Positions 35,908 through 43,814 of a stretch of DNA of 64,000 nt are shown here, piece by piece (positions within the stretch are counted from its first letter, which is position 1; every line of letters starts with the position of its first letter). The translations under genes and the position numbers were made by a program. The stretch lies in the NCBI RefSeq assembly GCF_001456355.1, contig NZ_CP010271.1, positions 1,488,001-1,552,000 on the forward strand. The letters are read 5' to 3'. The notes under the pieces were generated by a model. It worked only from the letters and a program-made list of their open reading frames with translations. It had not been told where the DNA came from and did no database searches. The DNA comes from Mycobacteroides saopaulense. GTDB lineage: Bacteria; Actinomycetota; Actinomycetes; Mycobacteriales; Mycobacteriaceae.

Positions 35908-36321
35908 TCAACCTCCACTCACCCATAGTGGCATCGTCGTGCGTTCATCGGGGTCACCTGAGGGAGGCGTGACGGTCACGGCTATCTCCCACGGACCGGC
36001 CATCGACAGCATCACCTGGTCGAACTTTGTGCGGCCCGACACCACCTCGCGCAGTGGCGGCATGGCGTGCCCCATCAGTGGCATGACCAGTTCGACTGTC
36101 ACCGACTCTGATTCGGGGAGACCCTGGTTCTCCCTGTTGGTGACGGCGATCTCCAGTGCCGTCATCCCGACGCGTGGGCTGTCCACGGTGACCGTGACGA
36201 CGTAATGCTCGGTGCCGGAGTGCAGCGTGACGGCCTCGGGCGTGCTGGGCCAGGCGATCCATGTCAACGCCAACACCGCGGCAACGATCATCGCGAGCCC
36301 CGCCCACACTCTGCGCGTCAT
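35908..36321 (-). CDS. YtkA-like exported copper-associated protein (cluster 2)
   Basis: A protein of 137 residues. It has an N-terminal signal anchor (VWAGLAMIVAAVLALTWIAW) followed by a single YtkA/FixH-type beta domain: VVTVTVDSPRVGMTALEIAV, VTVELVMPLMGHAMPP, MLSMAGPWEIAVTVTP. The MPLMGHAMPP segment has the Met/His spacing seen in copper-binding YtkA and CopC-like proteins. The start overlaps the stop of the large upstream gene by 4 bases, and the stop lies 1 base before the PmoC-like ATG. It is likely an outer-face copper chaperone or subunit of the same complex. Confidence 0.8.
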   Translation of the reverse strand: MTRRVWAGLAMIVAAVLALTWIAWPSTPEAVTLHSGTEHYVVTVTVDSPRVGMTALEIAVTNRENQGLPESESVTVELVMPLMGHAMPPLREVVSGRTKFDQVMLSMAGPWEIAVTVTPPSGDPDERTTMPLWVSGG

Positions 36322-37877
36322 GAGATGTCCAGTCGTACCGGGATCGTCAGCACCCGGTAGTCGCGCTGTGCCTGAATCCAGGCGAGATAGCGCCCGGGCG
36401 TGGGGAACGTGAAGGTGAACGGCACATCGGGACCGAACGCGGCGACCGTCTCGTCGGGCGGACTGTCGCCGTTCAGAGGTGGCGCCCCGACCATAGGCGG
36501 CATGGAATCGTCTTGTGTCGCGGCGCTGTTGGAACCATGTGTCATGTGGGGCATCCCCGGCATGTCTGCTCCACCGTGGCCGCCCATCGAATGGGCATGT
36601 GCCCACATCGCCGAATCCTGCACTGCCGTGCCGAGGTCGTTCGCGGGAGCCTCACGCGGAATCGGTCCGGCGATAACCAGGTGACCCAGCATGCCCAGCC
36701 ACGGCTGCAAGACCGGGTCGGATCCCACGGTCGCCGAGAGCGTCGTCGGCCGCCCGGCACGCAGGCCGGTCGCGGTGACGTGCACGTGCAGCCCGTCGAT
36801 CATGCGCATACCGGGTCCGTCGAAGGGTGCGGGGGCAGCGGGCTTGCCGTCGCGCGAGGTGAGCCCGCCCGGCAGACGCACCGTCTGCACTCCACCGCCG
36901 CGCCGCACGAACTCGGCCGAGACTGCGTAACGGCCCGCGACCGTCGGCGACAATGGCACCGAATAACGGCCCGGCGCAACCCTTATCGGATGCAGGTGAG
37001 ACAGCCGACCGTCCGGGGCGACCACCAGCAGGTGGATGAGCGCGCTGTCGTGGATCACCAGGTCGTCGGCGGGCAGACCGGTGGCCGTGTCGACGAGTGA
37101 GAAGTCGATGTCGGTAGTGCGGCCCGAATCCAGCACGGGCTTTTCGGCGATGAGCGTCGCCGAAGGCCGGGAGTAGTCGGTGACCGCGGGGCGGTCGAGC
37201 CGGTAGGGATTGGCCGTGTTGTCGGCGGTCGGGTCACGTTGCAAGCCCGGCTCGGGCGGGGGAGGTGCCGACGTGGACAGCACGGCACCGGTGACGGCCA
37301 CCGCGAGCGCCGTCACCGTAGCGGTCACAGGTAGGGCGATCCACACGCCGCGACGTACCCGGGTGGCCACGACGAGCGAGATCACCAGCAGCAGGCCGGT
37401 GGCGGCCAGACCGAGATACGCCACTCGTTCCGGTGGTGACATTGCCTGACCCATCAAGACCAACGGGATGCGGGCGGTGTGCACGCCATCGCTGAGAGTG
37501 AGATCGGCCGGCCCGGTGCGATCGACGTCGAGAGTCGCCCCGTACGGACCGGGCTTTTCGCCGAGGACTACCAGCGCCGTCGACGTGGGCACGCCCGGGG
37601 CGGGGTCGTGCTCTTCGGTGCCGACACCCGTGGGGATGAGCTGCAACCGGAGTGGACCGGCAGCGGTGCCCTGGTGGGTGATGACATCCACGCGCAGCGG
37701 GCCGGGGATGCCGGTGACCCGGCGAGCCACCACGGTGAGCTCGCGCTCGCCCAGGCTCTGCGCTATCTGCACGTCGGCACCCGCGGTCGCCGAGTCCGCC
37801 GCCGCAATGGGGGCGCCGCTGAACAGTGCGAAGAGCGCGAGGACCAGGGACAGGTATGTCGAGGACAGGCGGGTCAT
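36318..37877 (-). CDS. Two-domain exported membrane protein with His/Met-rich segment (cluster 2)
   Basis: A protein of 519 residues. Signal peptide to about residue 28, a first beta domain (29-150), two membrane helices (152-171 and 178-200), then a second exported region (205-519). The second region has a YtkA/heavy-metal-binding type core (HDSALIHLLVVAPDGRLSHL) and a His/Met-rich loop at about 424-447 (MWAHAHSMGGHGGADMPG) that is a probable copper site. Domain-helix-helix-domain is also the order of PmoB, the copper subunit of pMMO, but I see no sequence evidence for homology. First gene of the cluster 2 operon; divergent from the gene at 37937. Function unknown; copper handling likely. 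Confidence 0.78.
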   Translation of the reverse strand: MTRLSSTYLSLVLALFALFSGAPIAAADSATAGADVQIAQSLGERELTVVARRVTGIPGPLRVDVITHQGTAAGPLRLQLIPTGVGTEEHDPAPGVPTSTALVVLGEKPGPYGATLDVDRTGPADLTLSDGVHTARIPLVLMGQAMSPPERVAYLGLAATGLLLVISLVVATRVRRGVWIALPVTATVTALAVAVTGAVLSTSAPPPPEPGLQRDPTADNTANPYRLDRPAVTDYSRPSATLIAEKPVLDSGRTTDIDFSLVDTATGLPADDLVIHDSALIHLLVVAPDGRLSHLHPIRVAPGRYSVPLSPTVAGRYAVSAEFVRRGGGVQTVRLPGGLTSRDGKPAAPAPFDGPGMRMIDGLHVHVTATGLRAGRPTTLSATVGSDPVLQPWLGMLGHLVIAGPIPREAPANDLGTAVQDSAMWAHAHSMGGHGGADMPGMPHMTHGSNSAATQDDSMPPMVGAPPLNGDSPPDETVAAFGPDVPFTFTFPTPGRYLAWIQAQRDYRVLTIPVRLDIS

Positions 37878-37924
37878 CGGGATCCAGTCTGCCCTGCGCC
37901 GACAGCACCACGACGCGGTCCGCC

Positions 37925-37930
37925 TAAACT
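37925..37930 (+). promoter_or_regulatory. Leaderless -10 box for the gene at 37937
   Basis: TAAACT lies 6 bases before the GTG at 37937, without a Shine-Dalgarno sequence. The 59-base divergent gap also has to hold the cluster 2 promoter on the other strand, for which no clear box is seen. Confidence 0.5.
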
Positions 37931-37936
37931 GGCCGC

Positions 37937-38197
37937 GTGAACAGCGACAGCGTGATCGGCCTCCTGAGTTGGTGGGATGGTGTCGAGCTGTGGCTGAGCG
38001 GGCGCGGATTCATTCTTCAAACAATCATCGTGATGCCTGTTGTCCTGGTGTTGGCGTACGCGATGGCCGTCGCCGGCGACAAGATCTTGTTTGTGCTGTT
38101 CAGCGTGACGAATCGGCTTGGACGGCTCTACCAGGCGACGCGCCGCCGTCCCATCGAAAGCCCCATGATCGCGGTCGTCCCGGCGGACCTGCCGTGA
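37937..38197 (+). CDS. Small conserved mycobacterial membrane protein (Rv2401A-like)
   Basis: A protein of 86 residues from a GTG start, with a tryptophan-rich lead (LLSWWDGVELWLSG), one long hydrophobic stretch (TIIVMPVVLVLAYAMAVAG) followed by a second shorter one, and a basic cytoplasmic segment (RLYQATRRRP). It occupies the place of Rv2401A upstream of the sulfate transporter in M. tuberculosis as I recall it. The stop overlaps a 28-residue reading frame by 4 bases. No function known. Confidence 0.75.
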   Translation: MNSDSVIGLLSWWDGVELWLSGRGFILQTIIVMPVVLVLAYAMAVAGDKILFVLFSVTNRLGRLYQATRRRPIESPMIAVVPADLP

Positions 38198-38280
38198 GCG
38201 GCATGCCGCAGTCGCGGGTGACTTTGGCGCTGGTTGCGCTGGCCGTCCTGGTGATAGTCGCCTGGCTGTTGAGCCGGTAG
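38194..38280 (+). CDS. 28-residue single-span membrane peptide
   Basis: The GTG at 38194 overlaps the previous TGA (GTGA). The peptide is MSGMPQSR followed by a membrane helix (VTLALVALAVLVIVAWLL) and SR. The overlap and the perfect helix argue for coupled translation with the upstream membrane protein. No homologue is known to me. Confidence 0.5.
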   Translation: MSGMPQSRVTLALVALAVLVIVAWLLSR

Positions 38281-38348
38281 TTACTGGCTGTTGACGCAAT
38301 AATGCTTCTACCAGCCGGTTCGACTGTAAAGACGGCATCAAAGGGCTC

Positions 38349-38357
38349 TGCTACGCT
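38349..38357 (+). promoter_or_regulatory. Extended -10 promoter for the subI leader ORF
   Basis: TGC followed directly by TACGCT (38352-38357) ends 7 bases before the ATG at 38365. This is a TGn-extended -10 at leaderless spacing. No good -35 is found. Confidence 0.6.
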
Positions 38358-38364
38358 TCCGCTC

Positions 38365-38460
38365 ATGCATTCCGCAGCCCCGGGTAACCGCGTGCGCCAC
38401 ATCCTGGCGCTCATTGCGGTCGGCACATGCGCGGTCGCAGACGTTCACTGTTGTCGCTAG
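38365..38460 (+). CDS. Polycysteine leader peptide of the sulfate transport operon
   Basis: A 31-residue reading frame that begins with ATG at the predicted transcription start and ends VADVHCCR, with one further Cys (GTCAV) in the middle. Leaderless polycysteine short ORFs upstream of sulfur genes are known in mycobacteria to act as cysteine-responsive attenuators: slow decoding of the Cys codons when cysteine is scarce raises expression of the genes behind. It sits 132 bases before subI, with a possible stem-loop between. A second one precedes sirA in this window. Confidence 0.75.
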   Translation: MHSAAPGNRVRHILALIAVGTCAVADVHCCR

Positions 38461-38486
38461 ACCCATCCCGTCCGCGGTTTGGTGTC

Positions 38487-38526
38487 GGTAGCGGCTAGTT
38501 CAAAGCCCACTGGCTGTTTCGCTACC
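38487..38526 (+). promoter_or_regulatory. Stem-loop between leader peptide and subI
   Basis: GGTAGCG (38487-38493) is complementary to CGCTACC (38520-38526) across a 26-base loop. The stem starts 26 bases after the leader stop codon and could change with ribosome position on the Cys codons. Whether it acts as the attenuator is inferred. Confidence 0.45.
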
Positions 38527-38592
38527 TTTCTGTCGTTACGGGACTTACATGAGATATCCGTCCAGGTAATCGCAATCCCACGAAAGGTCCTC

Positions 38593-39636
38593 ATGCTCAA
38601 CATCGCGAAGACGGTCGGCGCCCGCCGGTGGCGCCACATCGGAGTTCTTGCCACCGCGGCAACTGTTCTCGCCGCCTGCGGTGGAGGATCCAGCGACGTC
38701 GCCGGCGGCGAGTCGCATTCCGACGCCGACACCACCCTGACGCTCGTTGCCTACGCGGTGCCGGAGCCAGGATGGAAGAAGATCATCCCGGCATTTGCGA
38801 ACACCCCCGAGGGCAAGGGCGTCGCGGTCACTACTTCCTATGGCGCGTCCGGCGACCAGTCGCGGGCCGTTGTCGACGGCAAGCCGGCCGATATCGTGAA
38901 CTTCTCGGTCGAGCCCGATGTGAGCCGCTTGGTCAAGGCGGGCAAGGTTTCCGAGGACTGGAACTCCGATGCCACCAAGGGTGTTCCGTTCGGTTCCGTC
39001 GTTTCTCTCGTGGTGCGCAAGGGCAACCCGAAGAACATCAAGGACTGGGACGACCTGCTTCAGCCGGGGATCAGTGTGATCACCCCCAGCCCGTTGAGCT
39101 CGGGCTCGGCCAAGTGGAATCTGTTGGCGCCGTATGCGGCCAAGAGCAATGGCGGACGCGACGAGCAAAGCGGGCTCGACTACATCGGCAAGCTGGTCGG
39201 CGAGCACATCAAGCAGCGTCCGGGATCGGGGCGTGAGGCCACCGACGTGTTCCTGCAGGGCAGCGGTGATGTGCTGATCAGCTACGAGAACGAGGCGATC
39301 AACGTCGAGCGTCAGGGCAAGGATGTCGAGCACGTCAACCCGCCGCAGACATTCAAGATCGAAAACCCCGTCGCGGTGGTGAAGGAGAGCGTCCACCCCG
39401 ACAAGGTGGCCGCGCTGAAGAACTTCCTCTACACCCCCGAAGCGCAGAAGCTCTGGGCAGAGGCGGGATTCCGTCCTGTCGATCCCGCGGTTACGGCAGA
39501 ATTCGCCAAGGACTTCCCGACACCGGAGAAGCTGTGGACCATCGCGGAGCTGGGCGGATGGAAGACGGTTGACCCGGCGTTGTTCGACAAGGAGAACGGC
39601 AGCATCACCAAGATCTACAAGAAGGCCACCGGATGA
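38593..39636 (+). CDS. subI: Sulfate-binding lipoprotein of the SubI-CysTWA transporter
   Basis: A protein of 347 residues. Lipoprotein signal with VLAACG (Cys about residue 23). The mature protein matches sulfate-binding proteins: LTLVAYAVPEPGWKKIIPAF, YGASGDQSRAVVDGKPADIV, and FGSVVSLVVRKGNPKNIKDW. It captures sulfate or thiosulfate outside the membrane for the ABC transporter encoded by the next three genes. ATG 38593 was chosen because GAAAGG lies just before it and the signal peptide starts there; the upstream in-frame GTG at 38479 would add a stretch lying inside the leader region. Confidence 0.95.
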   Translation: MLNIAKTVGARRWRHIGVLATAATVLAACGGGSSDVAGGESHSDADTTLTLVAYAVPEPGWKKIIPAFANTPEGKGVAVTTSYGASGDQSRAVVDGKPADIVNFSVEPDVSRLVKAGKVSEDWNSDATKGVPFGSVVSLVVRKGNPKNIKDWDDLLQPGISVITPSPLSSGSAKWNLLAPYAAKSNGGRDEQSGLDYIGKLVGEHIKQRPGSGREATDVFLQGSGDVLISYENEAINVERQGKDVEHVNPPQTFKIENPVAVVKESVHPDKVAALKNFLYTPEAQKLWAEAGFRPVDPAVTAEFAKDFPTPEKLWTIAELGGWKTVDPALFDKENGSITKIYKKATG

Positions 39637-40532
39637 CAACGTCAACGGACCAGTCGACTGAATCGGCGTCCGAGCCGAAACACGCTGCCCGGCCCGACCG
39701 TGAGGTCGGCGCCGGGCGGTCGGGATCACTGTTGACGCGACGGTATGGCAGCACATCGCTGCGGGTCGGCGCGGCCTCGATCTGGCTCAGCATCATCGTG
39801 CTGTTGCCGTTGGCCGCGATTATCTGGCAATCGGCCGGCGGGGGGTGGACCGCATTCTGGAACTCGGTCACTTCCAACGCCGCCATCTCGTCCTTCAAGG
39901 TGACCCTCGGAGTCTCGTTCGGCGTCGCGGTGGTGAATCTGTTCTTCGGGTTGCTGGTGGCGTGGGTGCTGACTCGTGACGATTTCCCCGGAAAGCGGTT
40001 GGTCGACGCTGTCATCGACCTTCCGTTCGCCTTGCCGACGATCGTGGCCAGCCTCGTGATGCTGGCGCTGTACGGTCCGGGCAGCCCGGTGGGCATTCAC
40101 ATCCAGCACACCAAGTGGGGCATCGGTATAGCGCTGCTGTTCGTCACGCTGCCCTTCGTGGTGCGGTCGGTGCAGCCCGTGCTGTTGGAACTCGACCAGT
40201 CGGTCGAGGAGGCTGCGGCCTCGCTGGGTGCCGACAACTGGACCATCTTCCGTGCGGTCATCCTTCCGGCGTTGCTCCCGTCGTTGTTATCGGGCGCGGG
40301 CTTGGCCTTTTCACGTGCGATTGGTGAATACGGCTCGGTGGTGCTGATCGGCGGTGCGGTGCCCGGTGAGACCGAAGTGTCGTCACAGTGGATCAGGACA
40401 CTCATCGAGAACGACGATCGGACCGGCGCTGCGGCGATTTCGATTGTGCTGCTGCTCATCTCGTTCGTCGTGTTGTTCATCCTGCGGACCGTCGGTTCGC
40501 GCGCGGCCAAGCGAGAGGAGCTGGCACAGTGA
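39633..40532 (+). CDS. cysT: Sulfate ABC transporter permease CysT
   Basis: A protein of 299 residues with a long polar N-terminus (about 45 residues) and six membrane helices. The permease EAA-type loop is at LEEAAASLGADNWTIFRAVILP-like position (VEEAAASLGADNW). DLPFALPTIVASLVM matches CysT/CysU proteins. Start overlaps the subI stop by ATGA and the stop overlaps the cysW start. It forms the channel with CysW. Confidence 0.95.
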   Translation: MTTSTDQSTESASEPKHAARPDREVGAGRSGSLLTRRYGSTSLRVGAASIWLSIIVLLPLAAIIWQSAGGGWTAFWNSVTSNAAISSFKVTLGVSFGVAVVNLFFGLLVAWVLTRDDFPGKRLVDAVIDLPFALPTIVASLVMLALYGPGSPVGIHIQHTKWGIGIALLFVTLPFVVRSVQPVLLELDQSVEEAAASLGADNWTIFRAVILPALLPSLLSGAGLAFSRAIGEYGSVVLIGGAVPGETEVSSQWIRTLIENDDRTGAAAISIVLLLISFVVLFILRTVGSRAAKREELAQ

Positions 40533-41344
40533 CACCGTCGCCGGTGGTTCGGTATCTCGCTCGGTATGTGGCGTTGCTCTATGTCGGCATCCTGGTGATC
40601 GTTCCCGTGGGTTTGATCCTGTGGCGTACGTTCCAGCCCGGGATCGGGGCGTTCTTCGAATCGGTCGCCACTCCGGCCGCGGTGTCTGCGTTGCAGCTGT
40701 CGCTGTTGGTGGTCGCGATCGTGGTGCCGTTGAACGTCATCTTCGGTATCCCTACCGCACTGGTGCTGGCGCGAAACAAGTTCCGCGGTAAGGCAGTGCT
40801 GCAGGCGATCATCGACCTGCCCTTCGCGGTCTCGCCGGTGGTGGTGGGTGTCGCGTTGATCCTGTTGTGGGGGTCGGCCGGCGTGTTCGGTTTCGTCGAA
40901 AACGACTTCGGTCTGAAGATCATCTTCGGATTTCCCGGCATAGTGCTCGCCAGCATTTTCGTCACGATTCCGTTCGTCATCCGTGAGGTCGAGCCGGTGC
41001 TGCATGAATTGGGCACTGAGCAGGAAGAGGCGGCCGCGACGTTGGGAGCTACTGCGTGGCAGACGTTCTGGCGTATCACGCTGCCGTCGATCCGATGGGG
41101 CTTGACCTACGGCATCGTGTTGACCATCGCGCGAACTCTCGGTGAGTTCGGTGCGGTGATCATGGTCTCGTCCAACCTGCCCGGCAAATCGCAGACCCTG
41201 ACCCTGCTGGTGGCCGATCGCCATCAGCGTGGCGCCGAGTACGGCGCCTATGCCATCTCAACGCTGTTGATGGCTGTTGCGGTGATTGTCCTGGTGGTCC
41301 AGGTCGTCATCGATGCGCGACGAGCCAAAGCCATTAGCGAATAG
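40529..41344 (+). CDS. cysW: Sulfate ABC transporter permease CysW
   Basis: A protein of 271 residues from a GTG at 40529 that overlaps the cysT stop (GTGA). Six membrane helices; the EAA loop reads QEEAAATLGATAWQTFWRI. DLPFAVSPVVVGVALILLW and ARTLGEFGAVIMVSSN are typical of CysW. An alternative in-frame ATG at 40388 lies inside cysT and adds no similarity. The heterodimer partner of CysT. Confidence 0.95.
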   Translation: MTPSPVVRYLARYVALLYVGILVIVPVGLILWRTFQPGIGAFFESVATPAAVSALQLSLLVVAIVVPLNVIFGIPTALVLARNKFRGKAVLQAIIDLPFAVSPVVVGVALILLWGSAGVFGFVENDFGLKIIFGFPGIVLASIFVTIPFVIREVEPVLHELGTEQEEAAATLGATAWQTFWRITLPSIRWGLTYGIVLTIARTLGEFGAVIMVSSNLPGKSQTLTLLVADRHQRGAEYGAYAISTLLMAVAVIVLVVQVVIDARRAKAISE

Positions 41345-41359
41345 CAAGGAGCCAACAAG

Positions 41360-42379
41360 ATGACTGACGCGATTACCGTTCGCGGCGCGAACAAGCATTA
41401 CGGTGACTTCGCCGCGCTGGACAACATCGACTTCGAAGTGCCGTCGGGCTCGTTGACGGCATTGCTCGGCCCCAGTGGCTCCGGTAAGTCGACCCTGCTG
41501 CGGGCTATCGCGGGGTTGGACCAGCCGGACACCGGCACCATCACGATCAATGGTCGCGATGTCACCGGCGTGCCGCCGCAGCGGCGTGGAATCGGTTTCG
41601 TGTTCCAGCATTACGCCGCGTTCAAGCACCTGACAGTGCGTGAGAACGTGGGATTCGGCCTCAAGATCCGCAAGAAGCCGAAGTCGGAGATCAAGGACAA
41701 GGTCGACAACCTGCTGGAGGTGGTGGGGCTGAGCGGTTTCCACACGCGCTATCCCAATCAGCTTTCCGGTGGTCAGCGCCAGCGCATGGCGCTGGCGCGT
41801 GCACTGGCCGTGGACCCGGAAGTGCTGCTGCTCGACGAGCCCTTCGGTGCTCTCGATGCCAAGGTCCGTGAGGATCTGCGGGCTTGGCTGCGCCGACTCC
41901 ACGAGGAGGTGCATGTCACCACGGTGTTGGTGACGCATGACCAGGCGGAGGCGTTGGATGTCGCCGACCGGATCGCGGTGCTGAACAAGGGGCGCATCGA
42001 GCAGGTTGGATCGCCGGAGGATCTGTACGACCGTCCCGCGAACAGTTTCGTGATGTCATTCCTGGGGCCGGTGGCCAAGCTCAACGGAATCCTGGTGCGC
42101 CCGCACGATATTCGTGTGGGGCGAAACGCAGATCTGTCCCGCGCCGCCGCAGAGGGCACCGGCGAGACCACCGGCGTCACCAAGGCGAGGGTGGATCGTG
42201 TCGTGCATCTCGGTTTCGAGGTGCGGGTGGAACTGACCAGCGCGGCGACAGGCGAGCAGTTCACCGCGCAGATCACGCGTGGTGATGCCGAGGCACTCGG
42301 ACTGCACGAGGGCGACCACGTGTACGTGCGGGTGACCCGCGTTCCCGACCTGGGTGAGCTGGCGGAGGCTGCGTCCTAG
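41360..42379 (+). CDS. cysA: Sulfate ABC transporter ATP-binding protein
   Basis: A protein of 339 residues with Walker [10 protein letters not shown] (about residues 34-42), Q-loop [11 protein letters not shown], signature [18 protein letters not shown], Walker [13 protein letters not shown] and the H-loop THDQAEA. The C-terminal third (from about 240) is the regulatory TOBE-type domain ([13 protein letters not shown]). It powers sulfate import with CysT and CysW. Fifteen bases separate it from cysW, with an AAGGAG RBS. Confidence 0.96.
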   Translation: MTDAITVRGANKHYGDFAALDNIDFEVPSGSLTALLGPSGSGKSTLLRAIAGLDQPDTGTITINGRDVTGVPPQRRGIGFVFQHYAAFKHLTVRENVGFGLKIRKKPKSEIKDKVDNLLEVVGLSGFHTRYPNQLSGGQRQRMALARALAVDPEVLLLDEPFGALDAKVREDLRAWLRRLHEEVHVTTVLVTHDQAEALDVADRIAVLNKGRIEQVGSPEDLYDRPANSFVMSFLGPVAKLNGILVRPHDIRVGRNADLSRAAAEGTGETTGVTKARVDRVVHLGFEVRVELTSAATGEQFTAQITRGDAEALGLHEGDHVYVRVTRVPDLGELAEAAS

Positions 42380-42471
42380 GGCGCGTTGCTGCGTTTTCAA
42401 AGGACACCTGCAGGTGCCCGGCTACGGGCGACACATGCCGGTCTGTCGGGGGTGGGTGCCATCGTTCGGTG

Positions 42472-42798
42472 ATGGCGGCGAAGAAACGGGTATGCGGGGT
42501 TGAGCTGCGCTATCTCCTGACGTTGTATCTGCACCGGTTCGGCGAGACGACCGTGTCCGAGCTGGTGCAGATGTTGGATCGCAAGGGGTTCGATACCGGC
42601 GGACGGACGTCGAAGGCGGTGTCCGACGCGTTGCGCTGGGAGGTCCGCCGTGGCCGGGTCATTCACTATGGCCGGGGGAGTTACGGTCCCGGTGGGATAC
42701 CGCGCGGCACCGAGCACCGCATGTTGCAGCGGGAGAAGGCCTTGTTGTCGCTCGTAGGCGGGCACGACGAAGAGTGGTCGCCGAGCTGGGATAGATAA
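42472..42798 (+). CDS. Small winged-helix-like conserved protein
   Basis: A protein of 108 residues, basic and mainly helical: GVELRYLLTLYLHRFGETTVSEL, followed by SKAVSDALRWEVRRGRVIHYG, which reads as a helix-turn-helix with a wing. The acidic end is HDEEWSPSWDR. Such short mycobacterial proteins are common and may bind DNA; no partner is evident. ATG 42472 is preferred to the GTG at 42469. It is convergent with the His-rich gene, with a terminator between them, and is not part of the cysA operon for certain (92-base gap). Confidence 0.7.
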   Translation: MAAKKRVCGVELRYLLTLYLHRFGETTVSELVQMLDRKGFDTGGRTSKAVSDALRWEVRRGRVIHYGRGSYGPGGIPRGTEHRMLQREKALLSLVGGHDEEWSPSWDR

Positions 42799-42802
42799 AG
42801 AA

Positions 42803-42830
42803 AATGGCCCCCGGTTCGCCGGAGGCCATT
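42803..42830. terminator. Bidirectional terminator
   Basis: ATGGCC-C-CCGG-TTCG-CCGG-A-GGCCAT forms an 11-pair stem with one mismatch and a stable TTCG loop. It is preceded by AAAA and followed by TTTG, so it can terminate both the winged-helix gene and the His-rich gene. Confidence 0.8.
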
Positions 42831-42843
42831 TGTGTGTCGGGCT

Positions 42844-42996
42844 CTAGTGTTCGTCGTAGTGATCGCCGTGCGGAGCGTGGCGGTGCCCGTCGTGGATGTA
42901 ATCCACGTGATCTTCGTGAGCAACTGCCTCGTGACCGCAGTCAGGGCCGTGAACGTGGTCTGGATGGGTATGGGTTTCATGTTCGGTGCTCGTCAT
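42844..42996 (-). CDS. Histidine-rich 50-residue metal-binding protein
   Basis: The protein has 14 histidines in 50 residues, with HETHTHPDHVHGPDCGHEA and ending HRHAPHGDHYDEH, and a single cysteine. There is no signal peptide. It resembles short actinobacterial His-rich proteins (sometimes called zinc transporter permease, which cannot be right for a soluble 50-mer) and probably buffers zinc or another metal in the cytoplasm. ATG 42996 is 7 bases after a TACGGT -10 box, so the transcript is leaderless. Repeats in the promoter spacer suggest control by a metal sensor. Confidence 0.78.
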   Translation of the reverse strand: MTSTEHETHTHPDHVHGPDCGHEAVAHEDHVDYIHDGHRHAPHGDHYDEH

Positions 42997-43003
42997 GATC
43001 AAT

Positions 43004-43032
43004 ACCGTATCGCATACATGCGCATACAACAA
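43004..43032 (-). promoter_or_regulatory. Promoter and operator-like repeats of the His-rich gene
   Basis: On the minus strand, TTGTTG (43032-43027), a 17-base spacer and TACGGT (43009-43004) form a sigma-A type promoter whose start point coincides with the ATG at 42996. The spacer holds TGTATGCG twice, exactly 10 bases apart (plus-strand CGCATACA at 43011-43018 and 43021-43028), and a GCAT-GT-ATGC dyad. An ArsR-family metal sensor or Zur could bind here; no known box is matched exactly. Confidence 0.6.
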
Positions 43033-43106
43033 TGTGTTGGGAGATGTAGGCCTGTTCGGCCGACGTCGGCGTGCTGGGGCTAGCGCCCAAGTTCTGTCCT
43101 TCGGCG

Positions 43107-43814
43107 TCAGCGATTGAGTGCCGGGGCCTGACTCGGCAGAGTCGCGACCGTCGCCATGTACCGCTGCACCACGACCTCGGCGACCAGTCGGTCCGCGCCC
43201 AAAGGCGCCGCTACCGGCATGTTCAGTTGCGCGGCCTCGGCGCACATCTGGTCAAGCAGGAGGCCGGGGGACAGGAACCACGGTGCGACAACGATTTCCG
43301 TGGCGCCACGGGCGCGCAATGACTCCGCAGCATCGGCAAGGGTTGTCGGATCGCCGGTGGCGAACACCGTTGTCGCGATCTCCCACTGCGCGGCCAGGGC
43401 GCGGGTGCGGGCATTGGCCGTGGGATCGGAGGATCCGACCGCGGTCAGAATGACGCCGGGATTGTCGGTGCCGACCTCGGCCACACGCCGCCGGGCCAGT
43501 CGCAGCAGTCGGCCGTCGGCGCCCAGCACCGGAGCCTGCCGGACCCGCAGCCCCGAATGCGCCGTGGACAGCATCGTCGGCAGATCGATTCGTGCGTGAT
43601 AGGCGTCCGACAACAGCAGTGGGACCACGACCGCGTCCCCGCGCAACTCGCCCAGCACGTCGACGAGGTTCGGCTCGGACAACTCCAGGAAGGCCGGCCG
43701 GACATCCAGATCCGGCCTCAGGAGCCGCACCTGCTCAACCAGGCGGCGCGCGTTCTCGGCGAACCGCGGGTCGCGGCTCCCGTGGGCTACAGCGAGGAGC
43801 GTCGGGCTAGACAC
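43107..43814 (-). CDS. Sirohydrochlorin chelatase (CbiX/SirB family; Rv2393 che1-like)
   Basis: A protein of 235 residues with two half-domains of the CbiX type: TLLAVAHGSRDPRFAE at the start, VVVPLLLSDAYHARIDLP in the first half, and EIVVAPWFLSPGLLLDQMC in the second. Histidines in AHGSRD and AYHARID are the metal-handling residues of the family. It would insert iron into sirohydrochlorin to make siroheme, the cofactor of SirA. Placement as last gene of the sirA-cysH-cysD-cysN operon (8-base overlap with cysN) supports that. GTG start. Confidence 0.88.
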   Translation of the reverse strand: MSSPTLLAVAHGSRDPRFAENARRLVEQVRLLRPDLDVRPAFLELSEPNLVDVLGELRGDAVVVPLLLSDAYHARIDLPTMLSTAHSGLRVRQAPVLGADGRLLRLARRRVAEVGTDNPGVILTAVGSSDPTANARTRALAAQWEIATTVFATGDPTTLADAAESLRARGATEIVVAPWFLSPGLLLDQMCAEAAQLNMPVAAPLGADRLVAEVVVQRYMATVATLPSQAPALNR

